Assembly (NCBI GenBank): GCA_026261815.1
Contig: JAMPIT010000059.1
Location: forward strand, 15,796,001 to 15,860,000
Length of the DNA stretch: 64,000 nucleotides
DNA from: Monarcha castaneiventris obscurior
Taxonomy: Eukaryota; Chordata; Aves; Passeriformes; Monarchidae
Reading direction: 5' to 3'
Shown: positions 45,456-59,200 of the stretch, piece after piece
How the letters are laid out: every line of letters begins with the position of its first letter
How positions within the stretch are numbered: position 1 is the first letter of the stretch
The notes under the pieces: model-generated
What the model was told of the DNA's origin: nothing
The model's input: the letters and a program-made list of their open reading frames with translations, nothing else
Database searches by the model: none
Position numbers and translations under genes: made by a program

Positions 45456-48400
45456 GAGACTAACTTGAAGAATTTTCCTTACAGATATGGCTCTAACTGT
45501 TTATTACTTTCTGATACATTTTCATATAATGCCTGTCTGAATACTAAGGCCTTGAAACCAAAATTTATGCCAGATTTCTGTATATGGCTGGTGCTATGGA
45601 TTGCCTTATGAGAAGCACCTTACAGCACATTATTTCTTGAAGATATTGGACTTTATTTGAATACCAGTCATGTGTGTAATGCGTATCATGCTTGACAGTG
45701 ACCACAGTCAGTTTGTGGAATCTGAGATCACATTTCAGTTTAGAAGATTTCAGCCTCTGAATTGTATATAATTGCAATTATCTAGCAGGCTGCTAAGACT
45801 GCAGCAATTAATACTGCAATTAATATCATTTTAGTGGCCAGGCACCACATTGAAGGTGAAGACTCATTTTGTACAAGGCATTAACATATTCTACAATTAT
45901 CCTTGAAGGATAATTGATTGAATTTAAAACTAAAGGCAAATATGGCCATGACAGACAATCTGAAAAAGGCTGAAACCAGCAAATAGTATCTGTTGTTGTA
46001 TGTCTATGGAGTTCATTAAATGTTCATGCTAAATCTTTCAGTTAATTCCTTGGGAGTTCTGTTTGAAAGCAAGAAATTTCATTGTGGCTCTTCATGTTGG
46101 ATTTCTATTTTTTTTGCAGTCATGCATTTTGCTTTTCATAGTCCAGGGTGTGTTTACTAGTATGTAGGCTATTTCCTCTGCTCCTACACATATTATTTAT
46201 ACAGATTCAGTATTGGTGAACCAATAAACTGTTTATAGGCCATTGCTAATGAGAAGCAATTATTTGTAATTTTAGATTTTGAGATGTTTATAGAGACATT
46301 GTAATAAAGTTTATGAAACTATTAAATTTCTCACAACCCAGTGATGTGCACCATTAGCGACTGGCACAAAGGTACTGAAAACAAAAAGCAGACAATTACA
46401 GCTGGATGAAGTATGAAAACTAGAAAGTGAACAGAGAAGCATCCCTGACCCAATTCACACAGCTGAGAAATGAATTTGCTGTCTTTGTTCTGTTTCTGCC
46501 CATGTAAAACTCTCTCTTGGCTTTAATAATGGAAACAGATGGTAGGGCATAGAGCAAATGTTCCAAATACTTACAATATCAAATATGAGTTATCTGTACA
46601 TTCCGCTTTCCAAGCATAAACATAAAAAAGTAATGTGCAGTTTACTCTAGCTTAATATATAATAAATAATAACAGCAATACCATTTAGAACTTTTATAGC
46701 ACTTTTCATCTGGAAATCTCAAAGCAGCTTACACAAGGGAGATATCGGAGTATCTCTGGCATAAAAGAGCCTTTCAAACTCACACATCATCCATTTGACG
46801 AGTGCAAAGAACACAAAGTCTGAGTAATACGTTCCTCCCATAGGCAAAGTTACAGCTAAATCTTGCATTAGTGGAATGTTTGAGTTTATTTTAGCAACAG
46901 TCAAAAAGAGGTAGAATTGCAGCACTAAAGCTATGAAGATATGTGAAGACCTAAACCTTAGTATCCAAACTTCCACCAAAATGCAGAAACTGAGTTCTAG
47001 GCCACTAAAATCCATGTCACAATGCTTTCATATCAGTGACAGAGGTATCTCCTCTTCACCAGGGAATGAGAATGGCACTAGGACTTAAATTCCACCAGTT
47101 CTGACTCTGTGCTGTAAAAGAATCAGACAAGGAGTAACTCCACCAAATTATCACATATCTTAACAGATAATCTGTTTTTATGTGGAAAGTCAAAGAAAGA
47201 AGAAAAAAGCTCAAAAAAAACAGCAGTGTTTTTTTTTTTTTTTGCATTGGTAAATCTTAACAAAAACCCACACACAGCAAAATTATTCTAATTTTTTGGG
47301 GGGGAGACAGTGTTGTTAAAAAGAGCAATCCTCATCTCTACAATTCACCTTTTTCTCCATTTTTTCTTTCTTCATCTATTTTCTCAGCCTTTTGGACTCA
47401 AATAACTGGAAAGGGTGAATTTAAAGAGGAACTGTAGGAGGAAAAGACTGGAAATTCATAATGTTTCATACTTTTTTTCCCCTATTATTTATTTAAAATA
47501 TTTAAAAATCAAAATCTTTCACTCTTCTAAGTAAAATTCTTCAGAAATAAGGTCATATAGACCACACAGAGTACCTAGTATATTGTTGTGGATGCCAGGA
47601 AAGACAAATAATAATTTGATATTTCTGACACAAATACTTTTTGAACTTTGCATTCCTTGTGTTTCTATCTCATGGAATTTTATGCTCCATTTGATACCTA
47701 TGTAATTGTGTGATAACAGGAAACAGTCAGGAAACATCACCTGCAATTTCCCTCTTGTTTCTTTAAAAAGCAAAGGCAAGAAAAAAGCTACATTCTTGCA
47801 ACTTTTGGCACATTTTTCTATAATTTTCAGTTGAGCTCTCTTTTGAAATATTGCTAGACAGACAGCAGGTTACATATCACTGATTCTTTGATCTCCTACA
47901 TTTAATTGGGGACACCAACAAGATCTTTCATGTTTAGAGGCCAGAAATGAGTAAAAAGCAATGTTTCGTGTAAAGACTGACAAATTGTCTTTTCTTCTTT
48001 TCCTTCCCACCCCTTTTTTTTTTGTCTTTGTTGTCTTAAAACTGTCAACTTCTGTCTCAGAGAGTTAAAAAAGTGAGATTAATATGAAAAGCAGAACTGT
48101 CATTCCTACAGTAGAGTGAGTAGCCTGAATCTCTGCTGCTTCTCCGGATGAAAGCTGGGAGATGTGCTAGCCTGTCTGTGCACTGAACTCTCTCCACCTA
48201 ACATAAAACTATCTCATTGTTATGGTAAAATGAAATTAATACCTGTTTCACAATTCTACCTCCATATAAAATGAAATGCATTTTAAGAAAATCTAGCGCT
48301 AGAAAGGCAAGGCTCTGTACACCAAAGATTTCCAAAGAGCCAGTGCAATGGAAAGGAAGGCTTTTCCTGTGCTAATCACCTGTAGACAAGTCTGTACCTT

Positions 48401-50975
48401 AATATCCTTCTTTGTGTTTCAGTTAAAAATGAAATCAGAAGAGGCCTTCTGACATGAAAAAATAAATATATATGCATTTAAATTAAATTCCACCTGATAA
48501 AGTAAGATATTAACAAACCTTTTAGGATTAGATTGGTCTTGTATCCTTCAGACTTTTACAAATGCATAAGAGAAATTAAGGAACTAGTTCTTGTTGTCTG
48601 TATTTAGATCTTGCTATTGAATCTCTAGGATGTTTTATACAGTGTTACATTCTAACACCGAGTGAGTAAAGGAGATTGTGTATACAAAACTTAAATGAAT
48701 AATCCTTATGTGCAGCAGATGGAACCTTGTCACGTACAGAGGTAATGGTGAAACCTCCCCACCCCAGAATAAACAGTATAGTTCATAGTTTATCTGCCTC
48801 TTGATTGTAACCTTTTTCACTTGTGCAACAATTCTCAGCATTTTGAGAGAGACTTTGAAAGATTTCTGAAGTGAATGTCATATCTTTAAAGTGAGTCACT
48901 GGTTGACTAGGTAAGTAGCAATGTCTATTTCCATTTGAGCTGCAGATATTGCGGTGCAGTCATTTTGGCTGCACTGGACTGCTCTTCTAGCATGTAAGCA
49001 CAAATTACAGAATTCATTTTTAAGAATAGCTTTTTAAAACACGTTAAAAGAACAACAGAAAAAGGAACTGTAATCTATAGCTCCTTTGATATGGACTATA
49101 GTTGAACAAGCAAGATGACCACATTCTGCTTGAACAGATTTAACTGTTGAAGCTACATAGAGTTGATTAAGCAATTGTCCCTGCTAAAGCAAAAGGCTTC
49201 AGTGGTTAATTAGGCTATTTGAAAATTGACCTTTTTTATCATCAAATCTGATGGATGGCTTTTCTTTTCAACTTACCTATTGCTAATAGGCTTCTTTGTG
49301 TCTGTCTATTCAGAAAGATTGCATCTTTAAAGCAGCTTAATTTAAAAGGTCACCTTATCAAACATTTTGCTATTGACTAAAATTTGTGGTCAGCCAATTA
49401 TGCTTCATTTATGTGGCTGCCTACCTCTTGTCCAGTGATTGCCCATAAGCTTTTTTTCTGAAATGGCTGACTGCTTTTAGAAGTATGGCAATAATTAAAT
49501 ATACACAATGCTGAATATCTTTGCTCCTACCTTAGGTCACATTGACTTCAGGCCATAGCAAGCTGGTGGGATTTGATTTATTTTCAAATGCAATGGGTGA
49601 AATTCTAGACTGAATAAAGTTAATAAAAAACAAATGGTTGTAATTCAGTGAGGCCAAATGTGCACTTTCAAATTCAATTTCTAGTAAGAAAACAGACAAA
49701 CCACCACTTACAGCTGTTTGATCTAGCATCAATGAAGTCAACTAGAAAAACAATAACTGACTTCAAAACAGACATGGATTAGTTCCAAAAGGATTTCTTT
49801 TAACCAGCTGAAGATTCCCCAGCCTTTCAATTTCACTTCAGGCAGAATGAATGCTAAATCTTAATTACTCAAGAAAAAAATAATTGTCATTTCTCGCTTT
49901 TTGTGTTTGTTTGCTTTTGTTTTGTGGCTGGATGGAGCTCACTGGATGAATAGGAAAATGAGTTATTTCATGTTAACATGCCCACACTGCAAGCTTTCTC
50001 TAACATAAGTGATTCATGTGCACTAGATTGTCAGAAGTGAAAATTGTCTTCCATTTCGGACTTAAAATGAAAAGCCATTGGGAAACATAATAACCTGTTC
50101 AGTTGCTCTTTCTAAGGTTACAAACTAGACCTGGGAATACTGAGATAAAAATGAAGCATAGCTGTTACATTACTGGCATACAAAGATCATCACCTTGTAT
50201 ATGACAGTGGTTTGTCATTATTTAGGACAAAAATAGGAGACAAGGAAAAAATTTTGTGAGTGTATTGCAAATGAAAGTGTTGACCGTGATGGATGAACGA
50301 CAAAGAAATCTTAGTTTATATTTGTTTACAGCTTTTCATAGATACAAGTTCCTAGAGGGAGGAGATGGCTGTCTGGCTTCCTGCATATCACAGTACACAG
50401 AAACTTCTTGCCCTGTATCTCAGCTTGTCTGTAGCAATGTAGTAACACTAAGTTTCAAAAGTGTATTTGCAGACAAAAGGTGAGAGAGAGCCGGATGTGT
50501 TTCACCCATTGCTAAGGCAAGCAAGGAAATAAACTGTCTGAGAAGGCACTGCAACACTGCACAACAAATTAGCATGAGGTGTGAAGTAATGTAGAATTTC
50601 ATCTGCAATCTAAATATGCATATTTAATCACCTGAGAGTCATTCTTTTTCTGTGTTTGATAACAGAACTGAAATCTGACTTCTTTGAATAACTTCTTTGA
50701 GAACCTTTCAAAACCCTGGAAGGAGTTCAGCAGGCTTTAAGGAACACAGTCCTGCTTGTTCAATCATGGAGGAAGGCACAGATGCCAGAACTATTCCCCC
50801 TAGTATATGCTACCTACATTCTTCCTAAAGCACAGACGATTTATCACTTTGAATGAAATCAGAAGTATTCAATGTATTTTTATGTTATCAAATCAAGAAT
50901 AAAAGCTATAGCATGAAATAAATTACAATATTAAATTTCCTTTTTTCCTATGAGTTTCTCATTGTTAAGAAGATT
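45456..50975. other. Long unique stretch with conserved-looking blocks
   Basis: No CR1 or LTR recognised in about 5.5 kb. It holds a near-perfect palindrome (45894-45916), a weak SINE-like patch (about 46680-46740) and T/A runs near 47210-47245. A block at about 49080-49470 with several TAAT cores reads like a conserved regulatory element. Open frames such as 46719-47015 (minus) lack domains. Confidence 0.45.
45894..45916. repeat. 23-bp near-perfect palindrome
   Basis: The sequence reads CAATTATCCTT-G-AAGGATAATTG: two 11-bp perfect arms around a single central G. Each arm contains a TTATCC/GGATAA (GATA-type) core. It could be a symmetrical protein-binding site or a chance palindrome. Confidence 0.9.
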
Positions 50976-51034
50976 AAATTATTATTGTAGTTGTTGTTAT
51001 TATTATTACTGTCATTATTATTATTATTATTAAT
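50976..51034. repeat. (ATT)n-type trinucleotide microsatellite
   Basis: Imperfect ATT/TTA units with GTTGTTGTT and 'actgtcatt' interruptions; about 59 bp. Confidence 0.9.
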
Positions 51035-54000
51035 GTGCAACCAACTAAAATTTGGGAACAAACACAAGCACAATCTCCTTGAACAAATCTTTCTTGACTA
51101 GTGAAGACATCTGGTGCAAATTTACTATAGATTTTATTATAGATACAAAATTTGGGAAGTTGTCAACATCATTAGGCCTTAGAGTCAGTTTAAGGAAAGA
51201 CTGAAAAGGGCAAAGACTCACCTCCCAGCCCCCTAAGTTGACATTTCAACAGAAGTCCCCCAGTTTTAACAGAGTCTGCATGTCTTGACCATTCTTCTAA
51301 AAAGAGCACATGCAAAATAAATCAACATGGCTGAAAATTTATTCTTACTCGTCACTGTATTGCTACACAAAAGTAATTGTCAAAAAATTTTTACGTACTT
51401 TAATGAGAAAAGATTTTTATTTTAAAATGTTTTGTGTCACTTACTGGTTCTTAATGCCACTGCTCTGGTCAAAATCTTAATTACCTCTGGAGGAAAACCA
51501 AATAATTCTAAATTAATTAACCAAGAATTAGCTGTTGACCGCAATTCTCATTCTAACGTTAAAAAAAGGAGGCAAATTCAGATATCAAAATTAATAAACA
51601 ATACATCTTGTAGAAAGAGTTTGCTTATGCCTCTAAACCGCAATGGAAAAATGGATTTGAAAAATCAAAATTTTCTGTAAGATTGAGATTATAAGAGAAA
51701 AGAAATCCCATTTTTTATTTCTGGATTGATATAACCACTACATAGTTTACAGGATGAAATTAAAAGCACCTTTCTCAATTGCTACCTTCATGGCACAAAT
51801 TGCAATTATAAGTAAAGGTTATAAAATTTTAACTGCTGTTAGTGACTGCTGCCAAGAAACACTAACCAACAATTTAAACAATTTAGGCGGCAGAGAAAGT
51901 GTGCAAAGAGAAGAAGTATATTATAGCATTTTGTCACAGAAATTGGACAGAGAGAAAAAAACTCTGACTGGACACATCAGTAATTGAAGAGAAATTGATA
52001 ACAGAGATAACTGAGAGTAAAGTAGAGATTGCATAAAAAATTCCTCTTCTATTTGCAGTGTTTAAATTAATAAATAAATAAATATGCACCAAACCCTGAA
52101 AGAATAACTTTTTTTTCTCTGAACACTTATAGAATAAAATCTTTTCATATGATTTCTTTCTTCTTCAAAGAAACATGACTGCAAAAATTACTCCATTTAG
52201 TGAGCTTTCTTAAACTGACACAACCAAAAACTATTTCACTAACATTTGAGCTAAAAAGAGAGCTCTAAATAACTTCAAACAATGATACAAGTAAACTTCC
52301 ATTGTATCTTATTTTAGATGCTACAGTTTTTGTTGATGACACTGCTTTATTGTCTTCATCTCAAAAGAAAACTTTATATAACCTGAGAATAGTGCTGGGA
52401 AAAAAACCCCAACCCTATATTGCCTGATGAGCCAGCCTGTTGTTCTAAGTTTGACAAAATGGACACCTCTTGCATAAATTTTGAATTTACTTTCAAAGAC
52501 TAGGAACAAAAAGAGATTTTCTATTTCTGCTTGTGCTTAGTTTGAATGTTTTTCCTCTCCGACTCAGTGGATTTATATTCAATTGCTAGGATAGGTGCAA
52601 TAATGAAAAAGACAACACTTAAAAAAGGCTAAAGCCAAGCAGGCCAGACCAGGCATACTGACAGTCTGATCCAGCAGGAAAGCTCTTATGCTTCAGGGAA
52701 TCAGAGCTCTTGGTGTGGTCAGGCTTTTGAGTTCTCACATTAAATAACACCTATTATTAGATCAGAAATCCTTTCTGGAATATGGTTGGTCGTTTTTTTG
52801 CATATGTGGTTTACATCATGTCTTCATACAGGGTTCTGAAGTGTTAAACATGATGAAACACTCACTTTTTGGTGGTAGAATCCAGATGTAATTACTGGAA
52901 ATAAAGTTGTATTTTTGAGCTTTTTTGCTGTAAAACCTAATAATTAAAAAATCACATTTTTTTTTCTGAGTCCCTCTGGCCAATGTGCTGATGCAGTGTG
53001 TTTAATGCAGCAAACACAAATCACTGAATATATTAAATACAAAGAATGAGCCTGCGAGCCATCTCAAAGGCTGTATCTTGATGACCTTTTAAAGACTCTT
53101 AGAAAGAAAATTCCTTATCAGCTGTTACTTGATTGGTAATTTATGTCTCAAACAGCAGGCCGTGACACAGTCATTATTCTAGATGCTTTACAGGTAGAGT
53201 AGTTTCAGTTATCGTTGCCAATATGTACATAAATGTATATGCACCCATACATTTACATATTTATTCATACTGCAAATGCATTGATACAACAATAGCTGGC
53301 TAGGAAGAGATGATTCAGAGCTGTTGAAATTTATGTGCTTTTTTTTAAGCTTTCTGAAATTTGAGAGAAATATAGATAAGCAAACTTTTCTCTTTGTTTT
53401 GTTTTCATGTCTACAACACACACCAGCTGACCAAGGACTGAGGTCTCAGTTGGTACAATTAGTAGATCTCTGAATTTAGGTCCTTCAGTCCTTATTACAC
53501 TAATTGATGGATCGTGATACCAAAATTTAGGGTGCTTCACCTTTTTACCAGAAAGACTCTCAAGGACTTGAGAAAAGTTCATCAAAACAAACACTTGAAC
53601 TTCCCACTCATATTGTGCTAACCTTTCATATTTATTATTTATTCTCACATTTAACCTTTCATATTTCGTATTTAGTGTAGTGGGGGTACAATTGCAGGAA
53701 GAAATTTGAAAATAACTAATCACATACATACATAAAAATTTGGACCTAATGTACCATCTGAATGTGCTTCCAATAAAAAGCTGATATGGCTTGGGGACAT
53801 CTTAACAGAAGATCTAGCAGGATGGCTTTCTGAAGATAAGCAGTAATTAAACCAGAAGATATGGGTTTCATGAGGAAAGCAGTCTGGCTTATCATGATCT
53901 GAATGATGTGGGAATCTTAGTGAATCGTCTGCTTTCATTGTATGGTGCATTGTACTACGTGATCGTATGAATTAGAATGTATCGTTCAAATATTTCTGTA

Positions 54001-56213
54001 GTAGAAAAGTCTGGCATAATAGAATAATAATGCAAGTTGCATACCTCCATGGAGCAAAACTACCACAAAGCTTAATTGTACATTTGATTTGGTGTTACTA
54101 CCATCTTTATGAGCTCAGGAGCAAAAAGTAACAATGTTTAGAGTTTTGTCATAGTGATGTTCACTACACACCTTCTTGCCTCTTGGCTGTCACACCTGGA
54201 CCGCGTTAGTTCTCTCTGCTGGAGCTATTGGTGTGTCTAATAGATGCATGATGCATGGGCTAAAGACCTCACATCAATGTTTCTCACTGCCTTGCTCTGC
54301 TTGGTTGGCAGTCTTTTCTGCTGGGTTAAGTCTGAGTCCGTTTCTGCTTCTGATGAGTGTGATTGTTTATTGCATTATATTAAATTCACTGTGGATGGCC
54401 GGGTAGCAAATGGACAAGCTATAAGCTGGAGCCATAGGATTGCTGTCAACACTGCAGTAAGCTAGTGCTTTATCATCAGAAACCAAAGAGTACTTAAATG
54501 ATACTGGCTCTAGTTATGGTCATAATTTATTGGCCTCAAATGGCTACTTACTGTATGGTGCCCTGCCTTTCCTTCTCTGAAATTCTGTTTTGCTGTAGTT
54601 GGCATTATAAAATCTCAGTCCTCTTGGACTAAATCTTTATCTCTGTAATATAAGAAGAGGCAAAAAAGGATATACAGCAGAGAGGTGGGGAGGCTAATAA
54701 TACATTGCGATATTTTGGAGTTTTATGTAAGGCCTTTGGGAAAAAACTCCAACCTCCTTGGTCAATGCTGAATGAATTTGCCCATCTTTCCTAACATCTC
54801 TTGCCTCTTAATGTTTTTCTAAAAGGCTTTAGTTAAACAAGCCATGTTAATTGCATCTGCATTTCAGTTCTACACTTAGAAAGAAACTACATGGCTTTCC
54901 TAAGCATTCCTAAAATTGGTCAAGAATTCATTCTTTTGACAAAGATCACACTGCCTTAATTTCATTTTCTTTCGCCATTTTTTTGGTCTGTGAAAACTCA
55001 GAAATATTTACAGGTTTAGAATTTTCTTTCCCTAGAAAGTTAATTCTGTCTTAAAAAATAAATTCCTTCAAAAAAATTATTATAGTTTCTCAAAAATTAA
55101 CTGTACTTTGGGCTTACGTCAATGCCTAGGGATTAAATAAGCAGAAAGATCCTTTGTTAGGCACTATGAACATGATATGAACTACGTAGTTCTGCCTCCA
55201 AAAACATTAGCTTCTAAAAGTAAAGGTGGGATAATGTTGTCACAAATGCGCTTTGTTTCTGTTAAATTGTTTTCAGTTGCTTTGCCTTGGTCTCCTCTTG
55301 ACAATATACACAGGCATCAAAATATTGCGTCGATGACACTCTCCAAATGTCAACTATATCAATGAGTGAGACCAAGGGAAATCTTGGTACTTCACCTGTC
55401 ACTGTTGCCTTCACAGCCTTTCAAGGGAAGCAAGGCAACAAAATAAAAAGAAGTTGATGAAACCCACCTCCATTTAAATTAATGGAGCTTGGAGTTTAGC
55501 ATAGAAACAGCTTGGTTTTAAAGCCCATTAGAGAAGGTCTGGCTAGCTTGTTCAGGCTTGTTAATGATTTACTTCTTATAAATTCTTTATTCTTAAGTTC
55601 TCTTACCCTATTGGCCATGAAGCAGGCTGGTGATAGGCATCTTTACTGCTGGATTCCCAGAGAGCTTTGGTGGAGTAAGTTATCCCATTCCCTCTGAGAG
55701 GATCCCCAGCATTCTTTGTGTCACAGCTGAACTGAGACCCATATCCCTCAAGTCATACTGTCTGAGGACCCCTATGGGGAGCTCTCAGCTTCAGGGTGTC
55801 TGTCTTCATGCACCCAGTGGGGAAAACTGCTTAATTCACCCACACGTCTAGGTCTAGCCTACCACTTACCTTGGTGCTCCTTTTAGCTTATCATGTCATG
55901 TGAACAAAGTAATCATCTTACTCTCATGTTTATTAGTATCTCACATCTATTCATATTTTCTTATTGCATTTCTCAGAACAGGAAATTACCTCTTTTGGCC
56001 CTGTTTGCTTCTACTGTCCCTTACTGTCAACAGCTGTCAAACAGAAAGAGAAAGAAAAAAATATTTTTGGCTTGATTGAGTTTTCTAAATAATGGTCTTC
56101 ACTTGTTTCCCATCTGGTTGCTTTTATTCCCACACTTGTGTGCAGCTTTGGTTACTGCAGCTACTGTTTAACTTTAGAATAGAGGTGACCATAGCTTAGT
56201 TGGTCCCATAATT
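51035..56213. other. Unique DNA, no gene recognised
   Basis: About 5.2 kb. The 132-codon minus frame at 53331-53729 is the longest non-repeat frame in this part. It contains no domain I recognise and shares a local duplication ('taacctttcatattt', twice near 53622 and 53653). A CR1-like phrase near 52655-52690 is too short to call. Nothing else supported. Confidence 0.45.
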
Positions 56214-56253
56214 GTGTGTTCTGTTCTGTTCATGTGTGTTATGTTCTGTTCAT
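56214..56253. repeat. 20-bp tandem duplication
   Basis: Two adjacent copies, 'gtgtgttctgttctgttcat' and the same with one C-to-A change, occupy 56214-56233 and 56234-56253. Confidence 0.95.
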
Positions 56254-59200
56254 CAGGGACTGGGATCCCCTATCAGCTTTTGGGGTCTTTTGCCTTTCTT
56301 TTCAATGAAAAAGTGTTTCCTGGAACTAGTTTTTGGGTTTCCAGTTTCCTGAAGGGGGAATCAAGACCTATTCACAGTTTGGCACAACATCATATTTTCC
56401 AGGGTGTGCAGATACATAACATACATATATTCCATATATGTCTCTGAAAATAAATTTGATAGATGTTTCCATTTACCAGAAATTTTGAAGGGATTACTAT
56501 AGGTAAAGAAAAATAGTGCCTGAATATGCCTGGAGGCTACAAGATCAAGCTCTTAGTTTTAATATTCTATTTTGCACATTAGGATAAATCACATGCTTGA
56601 TCAATTATACCATTTTTCAAGATTTCTATGGAAGTAACATGCTTAAAGTTTTGCATGAAATTCTAGCCTTGCCACAGCCAATAGCAGTATTCCATTAGTG
56701 GTGGCAAGGAGAGATTCTAGCCATACCTAAAGTTTAAGGCTTTCTGTCAGGTACTTTCTACTATTTTTCTCAGCTTTTTGGCAGAATTCTGTCAAAAGAA
56801 TGTTAAAGTAGTCTAGTAAGAATTTAAAAATGGTCCCTAGCAGTGTCACAGATTTAGTGTGTGAGATGAGAAAGGGCACATAAGTTTTACATTATTTTTT
56901 TTTCCTCAAATATAAAGTTTCACTTGATTCTAATACTTGATGATAATGGGACATAATTGTTCCTTTAGATTTTGCATTCCCTGGAACAGAAACTCCTTCT
57001 TGCTATGTGGAATTAGTTGAGTTTTTTTTTAATACCAATAAACAGTGAAATCCCACTGGCTTTTTCAAGAATCAAAAGAAAGTTTATATTTTCTTGTTTA
57101 GATAATTCTATAGAATTAGACCTGGGGAAAAGTCTGTTTTCCTATCACCCACAGTGTTCCAAGAAGAACAAAAATTACATTTCAACAGCTGCAGCCATTG
57201 CAAATATTTAATAAAGGATTACAGGAAATTATACACAATTGATAACTTCAAATGTGTTGAAAACACTCTTTTTGTCACTTTCTCCCAAGTAAGCACACTG
57301 TTCTAAGAGCTTAAAAACAGACTATTTGAGGGTCTTATGTTCTGTTATTGTGGCTGTTGCACTTTAAATGAACCAATCAGACCAAGGATTTAAACTCAAA
57401 TTTCTGAAGTTCCAACCTAAGACAAGCTAAAACTATTGCACTTTATCAGCCAAATACCCCCACACTAACTGATTCTTCACTTACATCAGTATGTTTTCTT
57501 AAAAAAAGTTTTCTTAGATGAATATTCAATCTTTGGGGAAAAACACAAACAAGCAAAACAAAAAAGACAAAAAGAGGGCATTTGATACTATGAAGAATAT
57601 TAACCAAACTAAATTTATTTAGAATATTACCAAAGAACTTTGCTGTTCAACTAATATAAATTTGTGTGCAAAAACCCCCAATAACCTTCTGCAGAACCTG
57701 GGCTTTATGACAATAAACCTCATATATAAGAAGCCTACATATTGTTCTCATGACAACATTTTAATTTGGATAACTAGATGAACCTGAAAAATCATGGATC
57801 TTTCTACAAGAAAGAAAGGTCAGAACAGATGTTTTTGGAAAGACCAGCTACCAAAGACACAATGTCTTTATTCTTTAATATAATTAAAGATAAAAAGATA
57901 AAATGCAGAAGTTCTCATCTGCTGAAAAAATTGTCAGGATCATATCATATTTGAAAAAATATGATTTTAAAGTAATTGTCAAGGTAGCTTCAGTATAAAT
58001 GAAGAAGACCAGAATATTCCCACTTCTAGGACTTCATTAATTTTGTTCTTCAGCCTTCCTTACCCAGTTGGTTGTCTGACAGCTTGCCTACTAAAACTTC
58101 TCTTTAAAAGTCTTGCAGTTTTATAGAGCATAAACTGCGTTATCTGCTAAGCTCCGTCCAGAAAATTGTAGAGTATGAAGGCATTGCAAGGAGGTTCACA
58201 GAATGGGTAAGGGGACCCCAGTGGATCACAGCTGGTGGAAATCCATCCATTTGAAAGCCAAAGCATGCCTGATTAGTCCTAATTGGTTTTTCATCTTTCA
58301 CTGACCTTAACTAGGCAAACATTCCTAATAAGTTCAGCATGGGACTGGGCTTACTAGAGGCAAAGACCGAAAAAATGGAAAGCATTCCTGCCTCACCAGC
58401 TGTTTCCTGCCTCCTGAGCTAGCCAAGATAAATCTTAAATTTTACATATGCAATTTCTAGTGAAAATAGCTTTGATTTTCTGCACATTTTCAGCATCTGT
58501 CCAACATGTACAGATTTCTTTAGAATCTAGGAGACTGAGGAGGGAAATAACAGCAAGAAAATTTGTGCCAGCCTTTTCTTGCAGCAGTTATAGAGCTCAA
58601 GCCCAGGATATATATTCTGGTGTGTTCTGCTTGGAGGCTGGTGATTACATGTCCAAGATGAAAAGCTCCTCTGCATTATGAACCTTTTAGTTACAAATGA
58701 GCGTTTCTTGATGCGTATTAAACTTGACACATTAACTCCTGGATGAATTGCTTACAAAGGGAGCTGCTTAAGACTATTAAGATATATACAGTGAAATCCT
58801 AGGTGCTAAGTAGAGTTAACATTATTCCAAAGTGTATTTCTTTTTAAAGTGTCTGGTTTAGCTTAAGTTTCTCTCTTTAATCATGCATAGTGCCCCAGGC
58901 TGCCAAAAAGGCAGCCATCAGCATTGCTTAGTGAAGGCAGCTTAGTGCCGTCAGCCATCTTATCTCCCCTGCTGCATGGGCGATAGCTTTTATCTGTGAG
59001 TATAAACATTAAAATGGAACTATAATCCCACCTTAGTCCTACAGAAGATTTCCAGCTGTTTCTCAGATATGGAGAAACTCCTCCCATTACAGAAAGGAAT
59101 GCGTGTCTCAGTGCTTCCTTGTGCATATGTATGTTTGGACAGTGAAAATCATGATGAGCAGGAATTTGGACAAAGAAATTGTACTGTAGGAACTTTTTTG

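Noticed and set aside
45079..45468. 129-codon plus-strand open frame
   Set aside because: Runs antisense through the solo LTR at 44884-45455 and past its end.
48839..48910. Plus-strand 72-nt segment between 'caattctcag' and CTAG|GTAAGT
   Set aside because: Every frame has a stop and there is no other support; likely a chance pairing.
53331..53729. 132-codon minus-strand open frame
   Set aside because: No recognisable domain or splice signals and a local sequence duplication. Such lengths occur by chance in 64 kb.
58898..58916. GC hairpin resembling a bacterial intrinsic terminator
   Set aside because: The DNA is avian nuclear sequence and no U-tract follows.
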